Source: Nematopogon swammerdamellus (lineage: Eukaryota; Arthropoda; Insecta; Lepidoptera; Adelidae). Taken from it: a DNA stretch of 64,000 nucleotides. The translations under genes were made by a program, and so were the position numbers. Shown here piece after piece: positions 28,681-40,680 of this stretch. The notes beneath the pieces were generated by a model. The model worked only from the letters and a program-made list of their open reading frames with translations. It was not told the DNA's origin and did no database searches. The stretch is taken from positions 9,941,347-10,005,346 of the forward strand of contig OX336355.1 in NCBI GenBank assembly GCA_946902875.1, read 5' to 3'. How positions within the stretch are numbered: the first letter of the stretch is position 1; each line of letters starts with the position of its first letter.

Positions 28681-30860
28681 TATTTGGATAAACGTTTATT
28701 AACATTAATACATATTAAATAAAACGAATTAGAATGAAATTAACCTAATGAAGAACTTTACCATTCAAAAGATACAGCTCTAGGACGGACGGACAGACAT
28801 AATTACGTTTTAGGCTTAGCAATAGGCTTCCGTGTGGATACGGAACCTTAAGAAAAAACAAGAATGTCCAGCGAAGTTTCTTGCCAGTTCTGTTTCGCTG
28901 CTGTGATAATCGAACCGACAAAATGCTAAATGTTTAATGTTAAAATGGGACCACACGGGAAGCACCAGCTTTCAAATAAAAAAAAGAATAATCAAAATCG
29001 GTTCACCCAGTCGAAAGTTCTGAGGGGATAAACATAAAAAAAATACAGTCGAATTGAGAACCTCCTCCTTTTTTTGAAGTCGTTTAAAAATATGACGAAT
29101 CCAAGTTCAGTGCGCGCCTGTGGATGATGAATAAAGAATTAATGAGTTACTACTTGTCTGCAAAGTCAATGAAATGCAGCTGCGAAGATCATTTAGATGT
29201 AGATATTTTTCAACAGACTTCAAAAAAGAAGATTCTTTATACTTACTACTACTATATTTTTAAATCTATTTCTTTAATGAAATTGGCTACATGAAGTTCA
29301 GCTTACGCTTAAGTACAAATACAATACCTTGAAATAGAAAATACCTAGAAACATCCATTGTATTCATTCAGAAAGGTCAGATTAAATCTCAATACAGAAT
29401 AACGTCGATCATCTGTTGTATTGTATAGCCGACCAAAAGCTTAGAAGAAAGCATTTGTGGAAGCAAAACTGTCCCTGCCCTGAATCCAGCTTTCTGAGCT
29501 TTCTCAATGGTCTCTCGAAGTCAATGTTTCTCAAACTGTTTGACTTGACATTACTGCCACAACCGCAACAGCTTCACATCAACTTCGTCACGCACGACCA
29601 CAAACATGCACACCCAAGAATGCAAGAGGATATTATATTACAATTTGTTTATTATTTTGTATTATTAATATAAATTTTTACAAGGGTATTTATAAATGTC
29701 ACGAGGCGTCAAAGAGCAAATTGTGTGCATTTGAACATTACTTAGGTCGGGAACGAAATAACCTGTGTGCAATGAACAAGAATAGTGTTCTAACCTTTTT
29801 AATTGTTTGAACTCAGCATATATCTTGCATTGCTCCACACCCATTTAACATGGCTTACAGTGAAAGCAAAACAACCATGCGGTGCCAATACGGACTTATC
29901 CCTCAAATAGATTTCATCCACTCAACGAAAAGAAAGAAAATATAATAAAAAATCGTTTGTTGGATCAATATAAGGGATTTTTACAAACAATGCTTTTACA
30001 TAAATCTTAATTAATAGGGCTGGTATTATTTGCCTATTGTATGTAGTTTCTAGTAGAACCTTGTTTCCCATTTTAGGATTCCCTGTGCTATGGGAAACAG
30101 GGTATCTCGTTCAGTTCCGAGTACAGTTGATTTATATGAGTGGAACCAATCTTAAAATTAAAATAATAAACTACGTACCTAACTGCACATTCAGTCAGTA
30201 AAACTAGGATATTTATTGAGACGAGCGTACGAAATTGACTAAAAGAAAATAAGCTCGTTGTACAATAAGTCCGTCATCTGCACTGCAAAAATTGTTAAGC
30301 GCCACAGTTTGGGAAGCCCTACACGTTAGGAGAAGAGCTTTAATTTCGCGAGTAGCTCTCTGGACGAACCCTCCGGGAAACGAAATGTCTTCCGGTTGTA
30401 GAGGGTGTCGAGTAACGCGCTTTGGTCACGAGATCCCGCGTCTCTTCGTCTCTTTGTGTTTAGCTTAACTGCATATTTTGTTTAAATGGAGCTTTTGAAG
30501 CACTGAAACTCTGCATAGTATGTACAGAAGGAAAGCTGAAACATGCCACAATCTCCATACATTTTTTAAAATAGAGTTTATTTTAGGGCGAGGTTGATCA
30601 ATGTAATTTTTAAATAATGTTTACTTGTGAGAAATATTATACTTTACAATTATTATTTACTTTGCTAAAATAAATGTAAAAATATTGTCTGAAACTAACC
30701 GTTGTAACTAAGAATAGAATTTAATTTCTGAAGATATTCTCTGTTGAAGAATAACTGGGAAGGCGACTAAAATGTAATGATGCAACATAGAAAAATACTA
30801 ACAATAAAATGCACAATTATTTTACCTAAAATATAAAACACCTTATACTTTTCCTTACAG
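28681..30860. other. Mostly unassigned; a few repeat scraps
   Basis: 28785-28855 has ACGGACGGACAGACAT and GATACGGAACCTTA, remnants of a common dispersed block, and 28865-28925 repeats the 7640 block. An 85-codon frame at 29416-29673 has no recognisable motif. 29700-30830 is A+T-rich with nothing assigned. Confidence 0.35.
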
Positions 30861-31012
30861 GCCTATCAAGTCATCACATCAGCAACAGACTTCTCACACA
30901 ATCGCACAATCTCTGCATACATACGTACTCGATTATACCTCAAACATTTCAACTTTTCCCAAACCGTAGTTATGGAAATCAACCGGAATCTCATCAAGTC
31001 AATTTGTCAGGG
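30861..31012 (+). CDS. Candidate internal exon, identity unknown
   Basis: 152 bp bounded by a strong 3' splice site (ACTTTTCCTTACAG before 30861) and a consensus donor (GGTGAGT starting 31012/31013). Two of three forward frames are open: one reads AYQVITSATDFSHNRTISAY... (50 codons), the other begins LSSHHISNRLLTQSHNLC. Base composition is more balanced than its surroundings. I recognise neither peptide. Chance co-occurrence of two splice consensus sites 152 bp apart is quite possible, and a UTR exon is an alternative. Confidence 0.25.
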
Positions 31013-31661
31013 GTGAGTTTGATTCTTACTGCTCGAAAAATAAGAATCAATTTTCCACAATACAACTTTCGCCAGGCCTCTTGTCATTGTTAAGCCACTA
31101 TTGGATTTGTGCAAAGAATAAAAGAATAGAAATGGTATTTTCATACATTACATACAATTTGCTTAGCCTTATAATAATCTACAAATGCATAAATTTGCAT
31201 GAGAAGACGGTTCCTACGGTCATTGTACACAACACAAGTATAACAGAGATATAAATATATTTGTAGTTTCGTCTTTGGCCGGATTAGCCATATAGCAGAA
31301 GCAGCAAATCCTATCCCGCGTCCCTGCGCTTAGACAGAATAAAAATCCGAATTTAAAATCAGCGCTCTCGGCAAGCCGGCAGGGTGAAAGGGGAATTTAC
31401 GTGTCAATGGTCCCACCTAATTCCGGTCTGCCCGCCTCGCGCGGCGTGGGTCAATACGTCGACATTTTTCGTTACTGCTCAGCTCTCTGATAATTGAGCG
31501 TGATCATATTTGGCAAGTGCGTTTTCTAGACATTTCTAAATGTACTGGTGGAAACTGCACATAGACAGAAGCAATGGTCTTAAAGTGATGCCCGGACAAA
31601 CAGACAGACAGACATTCACAGAACAGACAGACACAGATAAACATTTATTTTGAAAACAGGA
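31013..31661. other. Unassigned flank left of the duplication
   Basis: Includes a GC-richer patch at 31365-31465 (CTCGGCAAGCCGGCAGGGTG, CCGCCTCGCGCGGCG) and a short ACAGACAGACAG microsatellite near 31598-31640 just before the duplication breakpoint. Confidence 0.35.
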
Positions 31662-32345
31662 CATTTTGTACTTAATTTCATTAATGTGAAACTCCAGTGA
31701 AGGAACTTTGCGAAAATTTCGTTATTACAGACGTACCACTTATTGTTTTATAATTAGTGTTGACGGTGATTGATCTATATCAAGGCAAGGGCTCCTTGAC
31801 ATAATTTGCTACAGGCCTCGCGCTGGCTTAATTCGGCTGTGCCTGCTCAACGAGTTGATGTTTCCGTCCTTTTAAGTTCTTCGGTATTTGTGTATTTTAC
31901 GACATCTCCGTCGTGCTCGGTCGTACCTACTCTACCGCGTCCTTTCGATTTTGGCGTATTTTAATATCGGGCACGATCCTGTCACGATCATGAAGGACCC
32001 TCGTCATGGGGTTATGTGATAAAGTGAAGTTTGTCATTGGAATCGATACTCAAAGTTTACAATATTATATTATACGATACATTGAGCTAACTTTGAAATA
32101 GATTTGAATAGACATTATAAAATTTTGGGGCTTGCTCTGTGGTAATAATTTGATATATAAATAAATAAATTATGTCACGAATTATTGTGATATGGCATAC
32201 CTATAGTCTGCAGGCTCCTTTATTAGGTTGAGTTTTCATAAAATCTTTAAATTTAAATTAATGAAATCGAAATAGACTTATTTTATTGTACCCCAGTTTA
32301 AAAACGGCCACAAAAGACGAGTTTACAAACGGACCTTTAAAAAGT

Positions 32346-32369
32346 GGGGGGGGGGGGGGGGGGGGGGGG
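32346..32369 (+). repeat. G homopolymer, 24 bp
   Basis: The corresponding run in copy 2 is 12 bp (42656-42667). It is the largest length difference between the two duplicated segments and accounts for most of the 10-bp difference in their total length. Confidence 0.9.
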
Positions 32370-33088
32370 TGGACAATGAAAAAATTTAAACGATAGTATC
32401 GATAGTAACTATAATAATAATACATGCTAATGCATAAATATACAAATATTGTTTAAATATATATAAATACACATAAGTAGTAAAAATACATACCTACACA
32501 AATACATAAGAAAAAATTTTTATAAAAAATACATTATTATAGTGTTGCACATAAACATATTAAATAATATATACCATTTAATTAAGTGGGATTTTGAAAT
32601 ATGTTAATTTATTATTTAACTTGTTAATAACATCATACAGAGTAGGATGAAATATTCGGATTACCTACAAATAAACATATTATCGTTTCACGACAAACGA
32701 ATTTCTTCTGTTCACTAGAATATAAATATCGCCGTACGATATCGGCAACAAACAGTAAATGTTAATCTAAAAATAATAATACAGTATACCTACCGAAAAA
32801 AAAAACTGTATTATGTAAAATCACCGGAACCTTTCATAGGGAGTTCTTTGTGTCTAGGAGGTTATTCTTAAATTCCGTCTCAGTTTCGTTTCCGAGGTTG
32901 AGATCAATTTACATTCAGTTCATCTGATTAAATTATTGCGCAAATATTTCCATACATAATGGCAATGGTCTTGGTAAGGAATAATGAGAGTACACGCCGA
33001 AACACTTTACTAGGCACTCGGCCAGAACCGTAACTAAACGCGCCATCTTGAAAATGTCGTTTCTGCTCTCAGCTTATTAAAGCGGCGC

Positions 33089-33480
33089 GGCGGCTGGGCG
33101 AGTGGTCCGAGCTTCGGCTTCTCTTGCGAGAGGTCCTAGGTTCAAAATCAACCGGCGGCGTATACCAATGAGTTTTTTCTGACAAAAAAAATTTACGCGC
33201 ATACCTACACCTGCTGTTTCACCGTTCGGTACCGGTGTAAAACTGTAGGTTTCTTCCCTTGTCCCTTACTAGGTGGTAGGCTCAATGGTATGATGGGATG
33301 GTACGGTACCACCGTAAATGGCCACATAGCACCCTCCTGGGTTCTCCTTTAGTCCAGTATAGCCAGCAATCCAAAGGGAAGTCTCCGGTATGGCATCTAC
33401 CTTCTCGGAGGAGATATTGGCTGGTCCGAGCATGTGCTTGAGCCCCTCTGACTCAGCCACGCATACCGCATTTCATAAAA
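33089..33480 (+). mobile_element. Second SINE family with tRNA-type head (copy in duplication 1)
   Basis: The head GGCTGGGCGAGTGGTCCGAG CTTCGG, then GCGAGAGGTCCTAGGTTCAA AATC, resembles a Ser/Leu-type tRNA with A box (TGGGCGAGTGG) and B box (GGTTCAAAATC). The body shares with the first SINE TAAAACTGTAGGTTTCTTCC, TTACTAGGTGGTAGG, GGTACCACCG, GTATAGCC, AAAGGGAAG and the GACTCAGCCACGCATACCGC ... TTCATAAAAAA end, but diverged. A small 63-codon minus-strand frame inside it is a by-product. Confidence 0.75.
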
Positions 33481-33964
33481 AAGCCTGTCTCCAGTGAGTG
33501 AGTGAGAGCGACAACCCCGAACGGCCTCCGCCGCTAGCGCCACTGCTGGGTGCCTAGTAATGTATGTCGGTTTGACGTGTCAGAAAACGGCGAATTCCGT
33601 CGAATTTCCCCCACTGTTAGTTACCTTATTTTCGTCATTCCGTTTGGCGTTGCGATCGAACGTAAAAATATCGAAGAAGCTACGTCACTAATTGGACACC
33701 GTTACCAGTGGACTGAGCACGTTAGTCAAATTAGACGACGACCATGATTCTGAATGCAAGCAGTGGTTCCGCTTCTTGCCCGTACGTAGTACAGTTGGGA
33801 TTGTCCTGTTGACTGAACCACCGCAATTTTTTTAATTATCTTTTTGTGCTAATACAGTGGCAGAATCAGCGTTAAATTGTTATTAACCGTGGCGCACGTA
33901 CCGCCGAACGCCGGGAGGATTGGATAAAATATGTATTGGAAGTGCGTCCGTCCAGAAGTTGGTG

Positions 33965-34235
33965 CAGAAACTTTGACTGACTGACTGAAGCTATTCAATC
34001 CTCGCGACATGATGATTCCTGAGTTTCAAGAATACGCCCCCACACCCCTTCGGCAGAAACTTTGACTGACTGACTGAAGCTATTCAATCTTCGAGACATG
34101 ATGATTCCTGAGTGTCGAGAATAGGCCCCCACACCCCTTCGGCAGAAACTTTGACTGACTTACTGAAGCTATTCAATCCTCGCGACATGATGATTCCTGA
34201 GTTTCAAGAATAGCCCCCCACACCCCTTCGGCAGA
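33965..34235 (+). repeat. 89-bp tandem repeat, three copies
   Basis: Units starting CAGAAACTTTGACTGACTGA at 33965, 34054 and 34143, each containing ATTCAATCCTCGCGACATGA and ending CCCCACACCCCTTCGG. A few substitutions separate the units (for example CTGACTTACTG in the third). Confidence 0.9.
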
Positions 34236-34479
34236 CTCGTAGGATTGGTAGATCTTCTTCGTTATTGCGAGTAATAAAATAGGGTTTTATCGAGAGTCGG
34301 CTTTACGAGTTGTCTTTCGGAGCTGCCCTTGCTTCCGTGCAGCCTTGAGCTTCGGGCGGTGGATAAAGGTGAGCACACGATCGGCTAAATTCATAAATTG
34401 GTGATGCAAAAGACAAATTTAAGGACATTATTTTTCCACATCTTCATTATAGTAAGTTGTTTAAATACCTAGGAAGCGC

Positions 34480-34720
34480 GACATGTGGCGCCGAGCCATC
34501 CATAAGGCGTCCAACGACGCTCGTGGACACTCGGTCGTATGCGGGGGTTGCGAATGCTATGCCGGGCTGCACTCTGCAGGTGACTAGTCACGCTCCGCTT
34601 GAAGTAACCGAGACTGGGGGGAGGGGGAGAGGGGGGGGGGGGGGGGTGTGGATGGGGTGTATACGTATATTATGGGCAGGGAGAGCGTTTCAGTGGATGG
34701 GAGTATCCATGACTACACGC
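34480..34720 (-). mobile_element. Degenerate LINE C-terminal fragment
   Basis: Minus-strand relative of 9240-9400: GACATGTGGCGCCGAGCCAT, CGTGGACACTCGGTCGTATG, CGGGGGTTGCGAATGCTATG CCGGGCTG. It is broken by a G-rich tract (34617-34646, with a G-run of 16) and ends near GGGCAGGGAGAGCG, as other copies do. No open frame. Confidence 0.45.
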
Positions 34721-34765
34721 CTTGATAATCTCAATAAAATTTACGTGGAACATAAATTAAGCAAT

Positions 34766-35132
34766 CAATACTAATAATAAATCTGTAAGGGATGGTCCTA
34801 GAGTAAGTTACTTTGTTTTATGAGATACTTCGTTTGTAGACTCTATGCATGATACTTATCTAATTTGACCATTTTTAGTAATATTTTCTGTATTTATGTA
34901 TGTTCCTTCATAACTCTTAAACCGATCATCCGAATTCGATTAAACGTAGTACAAGCACATTTAACTATACTTGACACAGGATAGGCTAATTCAGTTTCGG
35001 TTACGCTTATATGTCACTCTCATACAAACCGAATTGTTCCGCGCGCCGAAATAAAGGTACGGTAGTGGGCTTACTTACTTTCTTCTTTTTAAATACGAAT
35101 TTCACGCGAGCGAAGCCGCGGCCAAAAGCTGG
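34766..35132 (+). mobile_element. Helitron-like non-autonomous element (copy in duplication 1)
   Basis: AATAATAAATCTGTAAGGGA TGG at the 5' end, CCGATCATCCGAATTCGATT in the middle, CGCGCGCCGAAATAAAGGTA and the end CACGCGAGCGAAGCCGCGGC then CAAAAGCTGGT. Same family as 7172-7557. The terminal CTAGT has become CTGGT. Confidence 0.6.
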
Positions 35133-35599
35133 TTTGTAATAACAGGTCTTTAACAATAATCTTTCTGTTCTAATTTCCGATGCTTATTATCCGACGATTT
35201 AATAATGTTTAAGTCTTTCTACTCGTACATAAAAACAAGTTTATATAAATAAGTAGGTAATAATACCGCTGAAAACGTATACAATTTAAAAATACTTATC
35301 TTCAAATTCAAACAATACAACTTGACAAGAACCAGAAATAATTAAGAAGCAGTTTCCCGAGAGCATGAAAGCTTTTCGTTTCTAGCTCCAGCGCTTCCAC
35401 GTCTTTTGCCTTCAAGAATCTAGGGTAATTTAAAACTCGCATAGTCATTGTATCTGCGTCGTCGTCGGTTAGATGGCGCCGTCTCGCTCTCCCAGGAAGC
35501 AACGATTGTTTGTTACGCGAGTGTGCCGCTGTCAAAGACGTGTATACCTAGAAGTGGTTTAAACTTGTCGAAGATGTGAAAAAATAAAGTATACACAAA

Positions 35600-35765
35600 C
35601 ATTAGATTGCCCCCTACCCTTTTTTGCCTGTCGGCTTGGTGGCGGCGGACTAATGTCGCTGTGAAAAGGCTATTAACCCGCGATTTGAAGATCCGTGGAT
35701 TGTAGGAGTGGGGAAAGATATTCCCTGGGAGCCCGTTCCACACCTTTACAGTGCGGCACAAGAAC
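35600..35765 (-). mobile_element. LINE C-terminal fragment (copy in duplication 1)
   Basis: The minus strand reads MCRTVKVWNGLPGNIFPHSY NPRIFKSRVNSLF, the standard end of a Jockey/CR1-type reverse transcriptase ORF. The upstream part is absent. Confidence 0.6.
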
Positions 35766-36114
35766 TATTTTGAGAATCACGCAGTTCGAAGAACTCTTCT
35801 GTCGACTACAAAGGTGTGTTCCGCAAGAGTATGGCGGGTTTGGCGAAGGCGAACAGGTCGAGGAGGGATAAAGAAAGCATGTTTTTCAGAGCAGCGGCCA
35901 TATTAGTACCGATAAAACGGGCTCAATGACCCAACGATACGCCTGTGCTTTAAAGGTTGAAGGTTAGGCGCCCGCAGCATTATGCGGCAGCGACGAGATG
36001 GCGCTGTGCTGCGCGGCAAGAAATTCGTATGAACAAATTTGTGCCGCGCCGTACTGCGCCGCTCCTATAAACACCGAAGTAAATACTAGAAGCGTTATAG
36101 CGCGATAAAACTTG

Positions 36115-36490
36115 TTAACTGTCGGTAAACAATTAATGTGCGTGCCTTCACATGAAATTGTTATCATGAATACTTACAAACGATCGCATTACAACCCATC
36201 TCTATAAATGCGACAATGCTCCTCACTCGAGCATGTTCGGATATAAGTGTATTTTGAGTCGCGTAAATTAAGCTCCATTCGATTTCATATAAAAGTCCGA
36301 TTTGTGCCACACGACGACGCATAATAAGTTGTCTGATAGTATGCAACGTACACAATTACACGATTCAAAATATGCGACTCACAACTCACTAACTTACACT
36401 TGTTTGGCCTCATCCTAAGAGCCATATAACACAAGCATCAGTCATTAAGAAATCATCTTATAAGCTCCTTTGTTCGATGACATGTTTTTT
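36115..36490 (+). repeat. Dispersed repeat E (copy in duplication 1)
   Basis: GTCGGTAAACAATTAATGTG, AATGCTCCTCACTCGAGC, ACACAAGCATCAGTCATT and CTTATAAGCTCCTTTGTTCG recur in the same order at 18640-18870. No coding. Confidence 0.5.
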
Positions 36491-36734
36491 TGGGGCATCG
36501 CTTCTAGATATTTATGTATGTTTGGCGAGTTTGTTCCCCATTCCTCTTCGGGCGCTGATTACCCACATTTGAATTGTCGATATCAGCGCAACCGCTTTGA
36601 ATGCGGAGGCAATCATGTGTTTACACTAGCTCCTATGCTAATAATATAAGATATTATATGTATTTCTTCATCGAATCCCTTTTGGAGTCTCCGGCATCGT
36701 AGTGCCGACAGTCCGACGCGTTCTCGCCCAGGCA

Positions 36735-36915
36735 GGCATATTTCCCCCCAAGTATAGTCTCGGGTCCTTCAAGAGAGGCGTGAATGGGCACCTGTCAGGC
36801 CGGCATGGCATTCGCAGCCCCCGCATGCGTCCGAATGTCCATGGGCGTCGCTAGACACCTTATGGGTGACCCGGCGCCACATGTAGCGCTTAGTATAAAA
36901 AAAAAAAAAAAAAAG
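36735..36915 (+). mobile_element. Jockey/CR1-like LINE 3' end with A-tail
   Basis: TTTCCCCCCAAGTATAGTCT CGGGTCCTTCAAGAGAGGCG encodes FPPKYSLGSFKRGVNGHLSG RHG, continuing RMRPNVHGRR to a stop, then TATGGGTGACCCGGCGCCAC ATGTAGC and an A-run of about 18. The nearest to intact of the C-terminal copies in the window, but extremely 5'-truncated. Confidence 0.65.
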
Positions 36916-36956
36916 GCTCCTCCCGGGAAAAAGAAATACACACATGTACAATTATA

Positions 36957-37230
36957 CACGGTGTTGCAACCCCAACCGTAAAACCCGAAAGGGGGTGATT
37001 CTGTACGTGAAATAGAACAACTTTTGTTCTACGTTTTTTGAATTTGAAGAAAACAAAATTTTTTTTCTCCATACATTTTGAGAATACGTATTTAAAATTT
37101 GTATGGAAAAAATAATTTAGTTTTTGTTTCAAAAAATATTTTTCGCCACAGAAGTTGTTTAGTTTCACATATTATAGAATAACCCCCTTATGTCAGTTAA
37201 AAATATTACGGGGGCAACTGGAACACCGTG
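36957..37230. mobile_element. TA-flanked MITE (copy in duplication 1)
   Basis: Ends CACGGTGTTGCAACC and GCAACTGGAACACCGTG, flanked by TA on both sides (36955-36956, 37231-37232). Internal CCCGAAAGGGGGTGATTC and ATATTACGGGGGCAACTG. A third, independent copy is at 60098-60368. Tc1/mariner-type by target site only. Confidence 0.75.
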
Positions 37231-37449
37231 TACACTAATAAACAAAATTTATATATATCGGCCGAATCTGTACCGCAAATTAAAAAGCAAGAACCCCCGA
37301 ACAAAATAGTAACCACTACGTTTGAGGGACGTGATATGGAATTGCTTTATTTTAAATAGCTATTCCCGCAGTTTGGCCTCACGGCAAAGATTACTATAAC
37401 CATGCTCAGATGTTCCAGAAAACGCTAGTGAATACCCCGTGTGAGTTGA

Positions 37450-37912
37450 TTGAGTAGAACATAAATGATGGCGGCTTTACAGATTTTGCGCTTATTGCAG
37501 AATGCCATCTTTTTCAGTCAACCTGGTAGGTACATGGACTCTGAAGTCCTTATCGCTGTTAGTGCGCAGGTTTTCATTCACCGAACTGACAGATATGTTA
37601 TACCTTTTCATGATTACGTTAACATTTTATTTTATTGTTATTTTGATTTATTTTTATTTAATTATATTTTTTATTTAATGGTTCTATTTTTAGGTTTCAA
37701 ATGTTAATTTTAGTATTTAAGTGTTTTATTTTGATTGTAAATTATTGTTTTGGCGATGGCCTATTTTTGCTTAGATCGAAATAGAATAAAAATAATGTTT
37801 ATACAATATTTGATATGTCTATGTGTATAAAATGTACCAAATCATAGAGAAAAAATAATAATACGTCTATGTACCAAATAGACCAATAAAATAATTGAAT
37901 TGAATTGAACTG
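37450..37912 (+). mobile_element. Probable LINE 3' UTR
   Basis: Long T/A-rich stretch ending ATTGAATTGAATTGAAC, a short tandem tail as on many insect LINEs. The upstream 80-codon frame has only its first third with ordinary composition. Family not assigned. Confidence 0.4.
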
Positions 37913-38379
37913 ACATAACTACATTCAATGTAAACCTCTCTGTACCAATCGCAACCGTTTCCCGTTCCAAGTTCAAATTTGGGATTTAATTAAATAAAGC
38001 ATTGTCATGGTATCGCGCTGTTTTCATACGCCGCCGAAGCCACCACAAATAAAATAAAATAATACGCTTGCTTTATTTAATTGTGTTTGCATTTCAAAAA
38101 GGCCGTAGAAGTTAATATTGAATATTTATCGCAAAATAATGTCAACATTGTTCTTATGAACTTGGTGTTATTGTTTTCCGACACATCAATGAACAGTAAC
38201 GGTGTGCAAAAAGTGTTTTCGATGTAAAACAATATTTGCATTGCGTATTTGTGTTGTTTTGAGGGAAAAGGCGGCAGAGGTGTGTCAGGCAGGATGGTGG
38301 CATGTGGAGTGGAGATCCAACGTCTCTGCCTGCCCCATTAGGAAACATGTGTAACGTTATGTATCTATGTATCACAGGA

Positions 38380-38783
38380 GGGCTATTTTTATATTACTTC
38401 AAAATTATCGTCCATTTTTATATATTCCTTTTTTACCCATTTTAGAAAGTTTTTTAAATATGAGTTTTAAATTGTTAATCGTTCTGTTGTTGTTTTAATC
38501 TAATTTATATATTTTATTTTTGGTTTTCTAAGTTTTAATCGTTGCTTTGTTTATTTATAATTGTGTATAGTTTTCTAACGTTAGTGTTTTGTGTTTATTT
38601 AGTGGTTTCCGAGTGGTGTAGGACTTTTCTTTAATTTATAATATAATATAATAATGTATTGTGTCCATTTTTTTGGAATACAAATAAGACGCTGCTTTTA
38701 ATATTTATGTGATGTGAAATATGCTTGTGAAATTTTGTATTTTGTTTTGGGTGCCATAATAAATAAATAAATAAATAAATATT
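38380..38783 (+). mobile_element. Probable LINE 3' UTR ending in (AAAT)n
   Basis: A T-rich region followed by GGTGCCATAATAAATAAATA AATAAATAAAT. A tandem tetramer tail after a T-rich non-coding region suggests a retroposon 3' end. Confidence 0.4.
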
Positions 38784-38814
38784 GCTTTAACGGTACTCGA
38801 CATTATGTATGAAT

Positions 38815-39072
38815 AGCCCCTTAGTGGCGTTACCGTGTGGAGCGAAGCCGGTACTTGCTAGTCACCTCGCCACCTTGGCGCGGTCTTTCAACCGAGTCAT
38901 GTGCAGGTGGTTCTTCATGCCTTACTTGCTGCTTGATAGTTATTGTGTCCGAATACTTTGCAAAACGTGGTGGTAGGTGTTGTGCTTTAATTTGTTTTTG
39001 TAATTTAACAGAGTCTTGGCAGCACAACACTGATTGCTCTGCTCTATAATCCGATTGTCGGAATACAGCGTA
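38815..39072 (-). repeat. Dispersed repeat B (copy in duplication 1)
   Basis: In reverse: CCACCTTGGCGCGGTCTTTC, GAGTCATGTGCAGGTGG, GCCTTACTTGCTGCTTGATA, AATACTTTGCAAAACGTGGT, GGTGTTGTGCTTTAATTTG and ATTGTCGGAATACAGCG. Three small open frames on both strands here are by-products. Confidence 0.65.
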
Positions 39073-40320
39073 TGTATACGTATATGTAGGTATGTTTGTA
39101 GCCACAGAGCACCACGTGAGAAGATGAACATTAATTAATTGCTAATAGACAACATTGCTCCTGAGCCGGAGCGAGTCCTTATGCGTAAATTTTCTTGTGA
39201 AATTCTGGAAATGCCGCCAATCCTTATTGTTATGTAAGGCGGAGACACTGATAGTGCGTGCGCGGAGAATATCAACTAGAACCTGCCTCTGATAGCAATC
39301 TTTACATGAATACATTAACGGAATTCGAATTTCAAAATGTGTCCTTTTTTTGTGATATGATTTCGATTGACGGTCTGCATATATGCATTAGTTATTAACG
39401 TCTCCTTTCCACTATCCGGCAAATGTAGACGGAGACACAGATTTGGCAATTATTTTTAACATATTATGATTTTGGCAGTAAGAGCAATTACCGTACGACA
39501 ACATCTGCGCCAGTGGCGGTGCTAGACCAAATGTAGACGTCAGCGACATTAGCTTTGCGAGGCCTCTTTCATTTCCCAGTCAGAAAGAAAACGATAAATA
39601 GAATGAGACTGATGTATGATATGAGTTTGATTGCTAATGAAATGTTGACAAAAATTACATGAACAATCACAAATTAAAATAAATAACCCAACAAGCAATA
39701 GCCCAAAGTAGTGCGACCATACTTTGATGAGAATTTTTGGAATCGCGCTATCCCAAAGGGAGTCAGCTAGGGTAAACGAGCGACGAACTGTACCGTGAAC
39801 ATTGATAGACCGACACACAGGACCGACAACACAATTTATGAGACTCACGAATTGCTTCCGACAGCGTCTTCCATCTGCGTCACAGACAAATCTTGGTAAC
39901 CTTTGTACGTGACATCACGGTAGTCGAGAAAACATGGTAAGTATATCTATACATAATTCACAAATTAGTCCCAAGAAAGTGTTCCACATTACATATAAAA
40001 CTGACATATTATGAAGTGCGACTATTTCGTGGGACATAATATTTGATACTCTAACCTCGCCTGTATGATGAAACTATTGATGCATTATTAGATGCATGTG
40101 AATTTATTTTTCTATCCCATCAACTATTTTCATGCCTTAAAGACTTGGGGACAAATGTTGTAGGACATGTTTAGCGATTTCTACAGTGTCACTTACGGGA
40201 AACATCTTGGAGCATGTCGCGAAACATGTTCTCTGAACGAACAGTCCGTCCGTCTTAGATGAATTTCCAAAAACGCTGATACAACTGGCTTTTATTTATA
40301 AACATATAAGCCTAAACACC
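39073..40320. other. Unassigned stretch with a donor-like site after an ATG
   Basis: At 39934-39942 the sequence reads ATG followed by GTAAGTA, a strong splice donor directly after a start codon (exon end 39936). Joined to the acceptor at 41106 it would leave a forward frame open to 41307. This is suggestive only. The remainder has no recognised content. Confidence 0.25.
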
Positions 40321-40329
40321 AATTTCTAT

Positions 40330-40680
40330 ATTTCTAACTTTAAAAATGACGCACTTCCCGTACAAACTTTCGTCCCTTATTTTACCCCCTTAGGGGATTA
40401 ATTTTCAATAATTCTTCCATAATGCTCTTCTACGTTATATAAGGTACTCCTATGCAAAATTTCATGCTTCTAGCTAGACCCACCTAGGCTGTGCGTTGTT
40501 TCTCAGTCAGTCTTTATGAATTTTATTAAGTAGAAGATGATTTTGCCATTAGGATAAAAGTACTATAAGAGTGAAGGTTGAATAGAATAAGACTGTGAGG
40601 GTTCAGACTTCAGACGGACAGACTGACGGCGTTGCCTTGGTCGTATCACGTATGGGATACGGAACCCTAAAAATGAACAC
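40330..40680 (+). repeat. Dispersed insect repeat
   Basis: AAAATGACGCACTTCCCGTA CAAACTTTCGTCCC, TTATTTTACCCCCTTAGGGG, GCAAAATTTCATGCTTCTAG, then GTATGGGATACGGAACCCTA. I recall these blocks as common interspersed sequence in lepidopteran genomes. Fragmentary. Confidence 0.5.

Noticed and set aside
29416..29673. An 85-codon open frame with partly protein-like composition
   Set aside because: No recognised domain, both ends run into A/T-rich sequence, and the opposite strand reads equally well in part.
33089..33165. A functional Ser/Leu tRNA gene
   Set aside because: The A-box and B-box regions look tRNA-like, but no convincing acceptor stem closes it and a SINE body with an A-rich tail follows.
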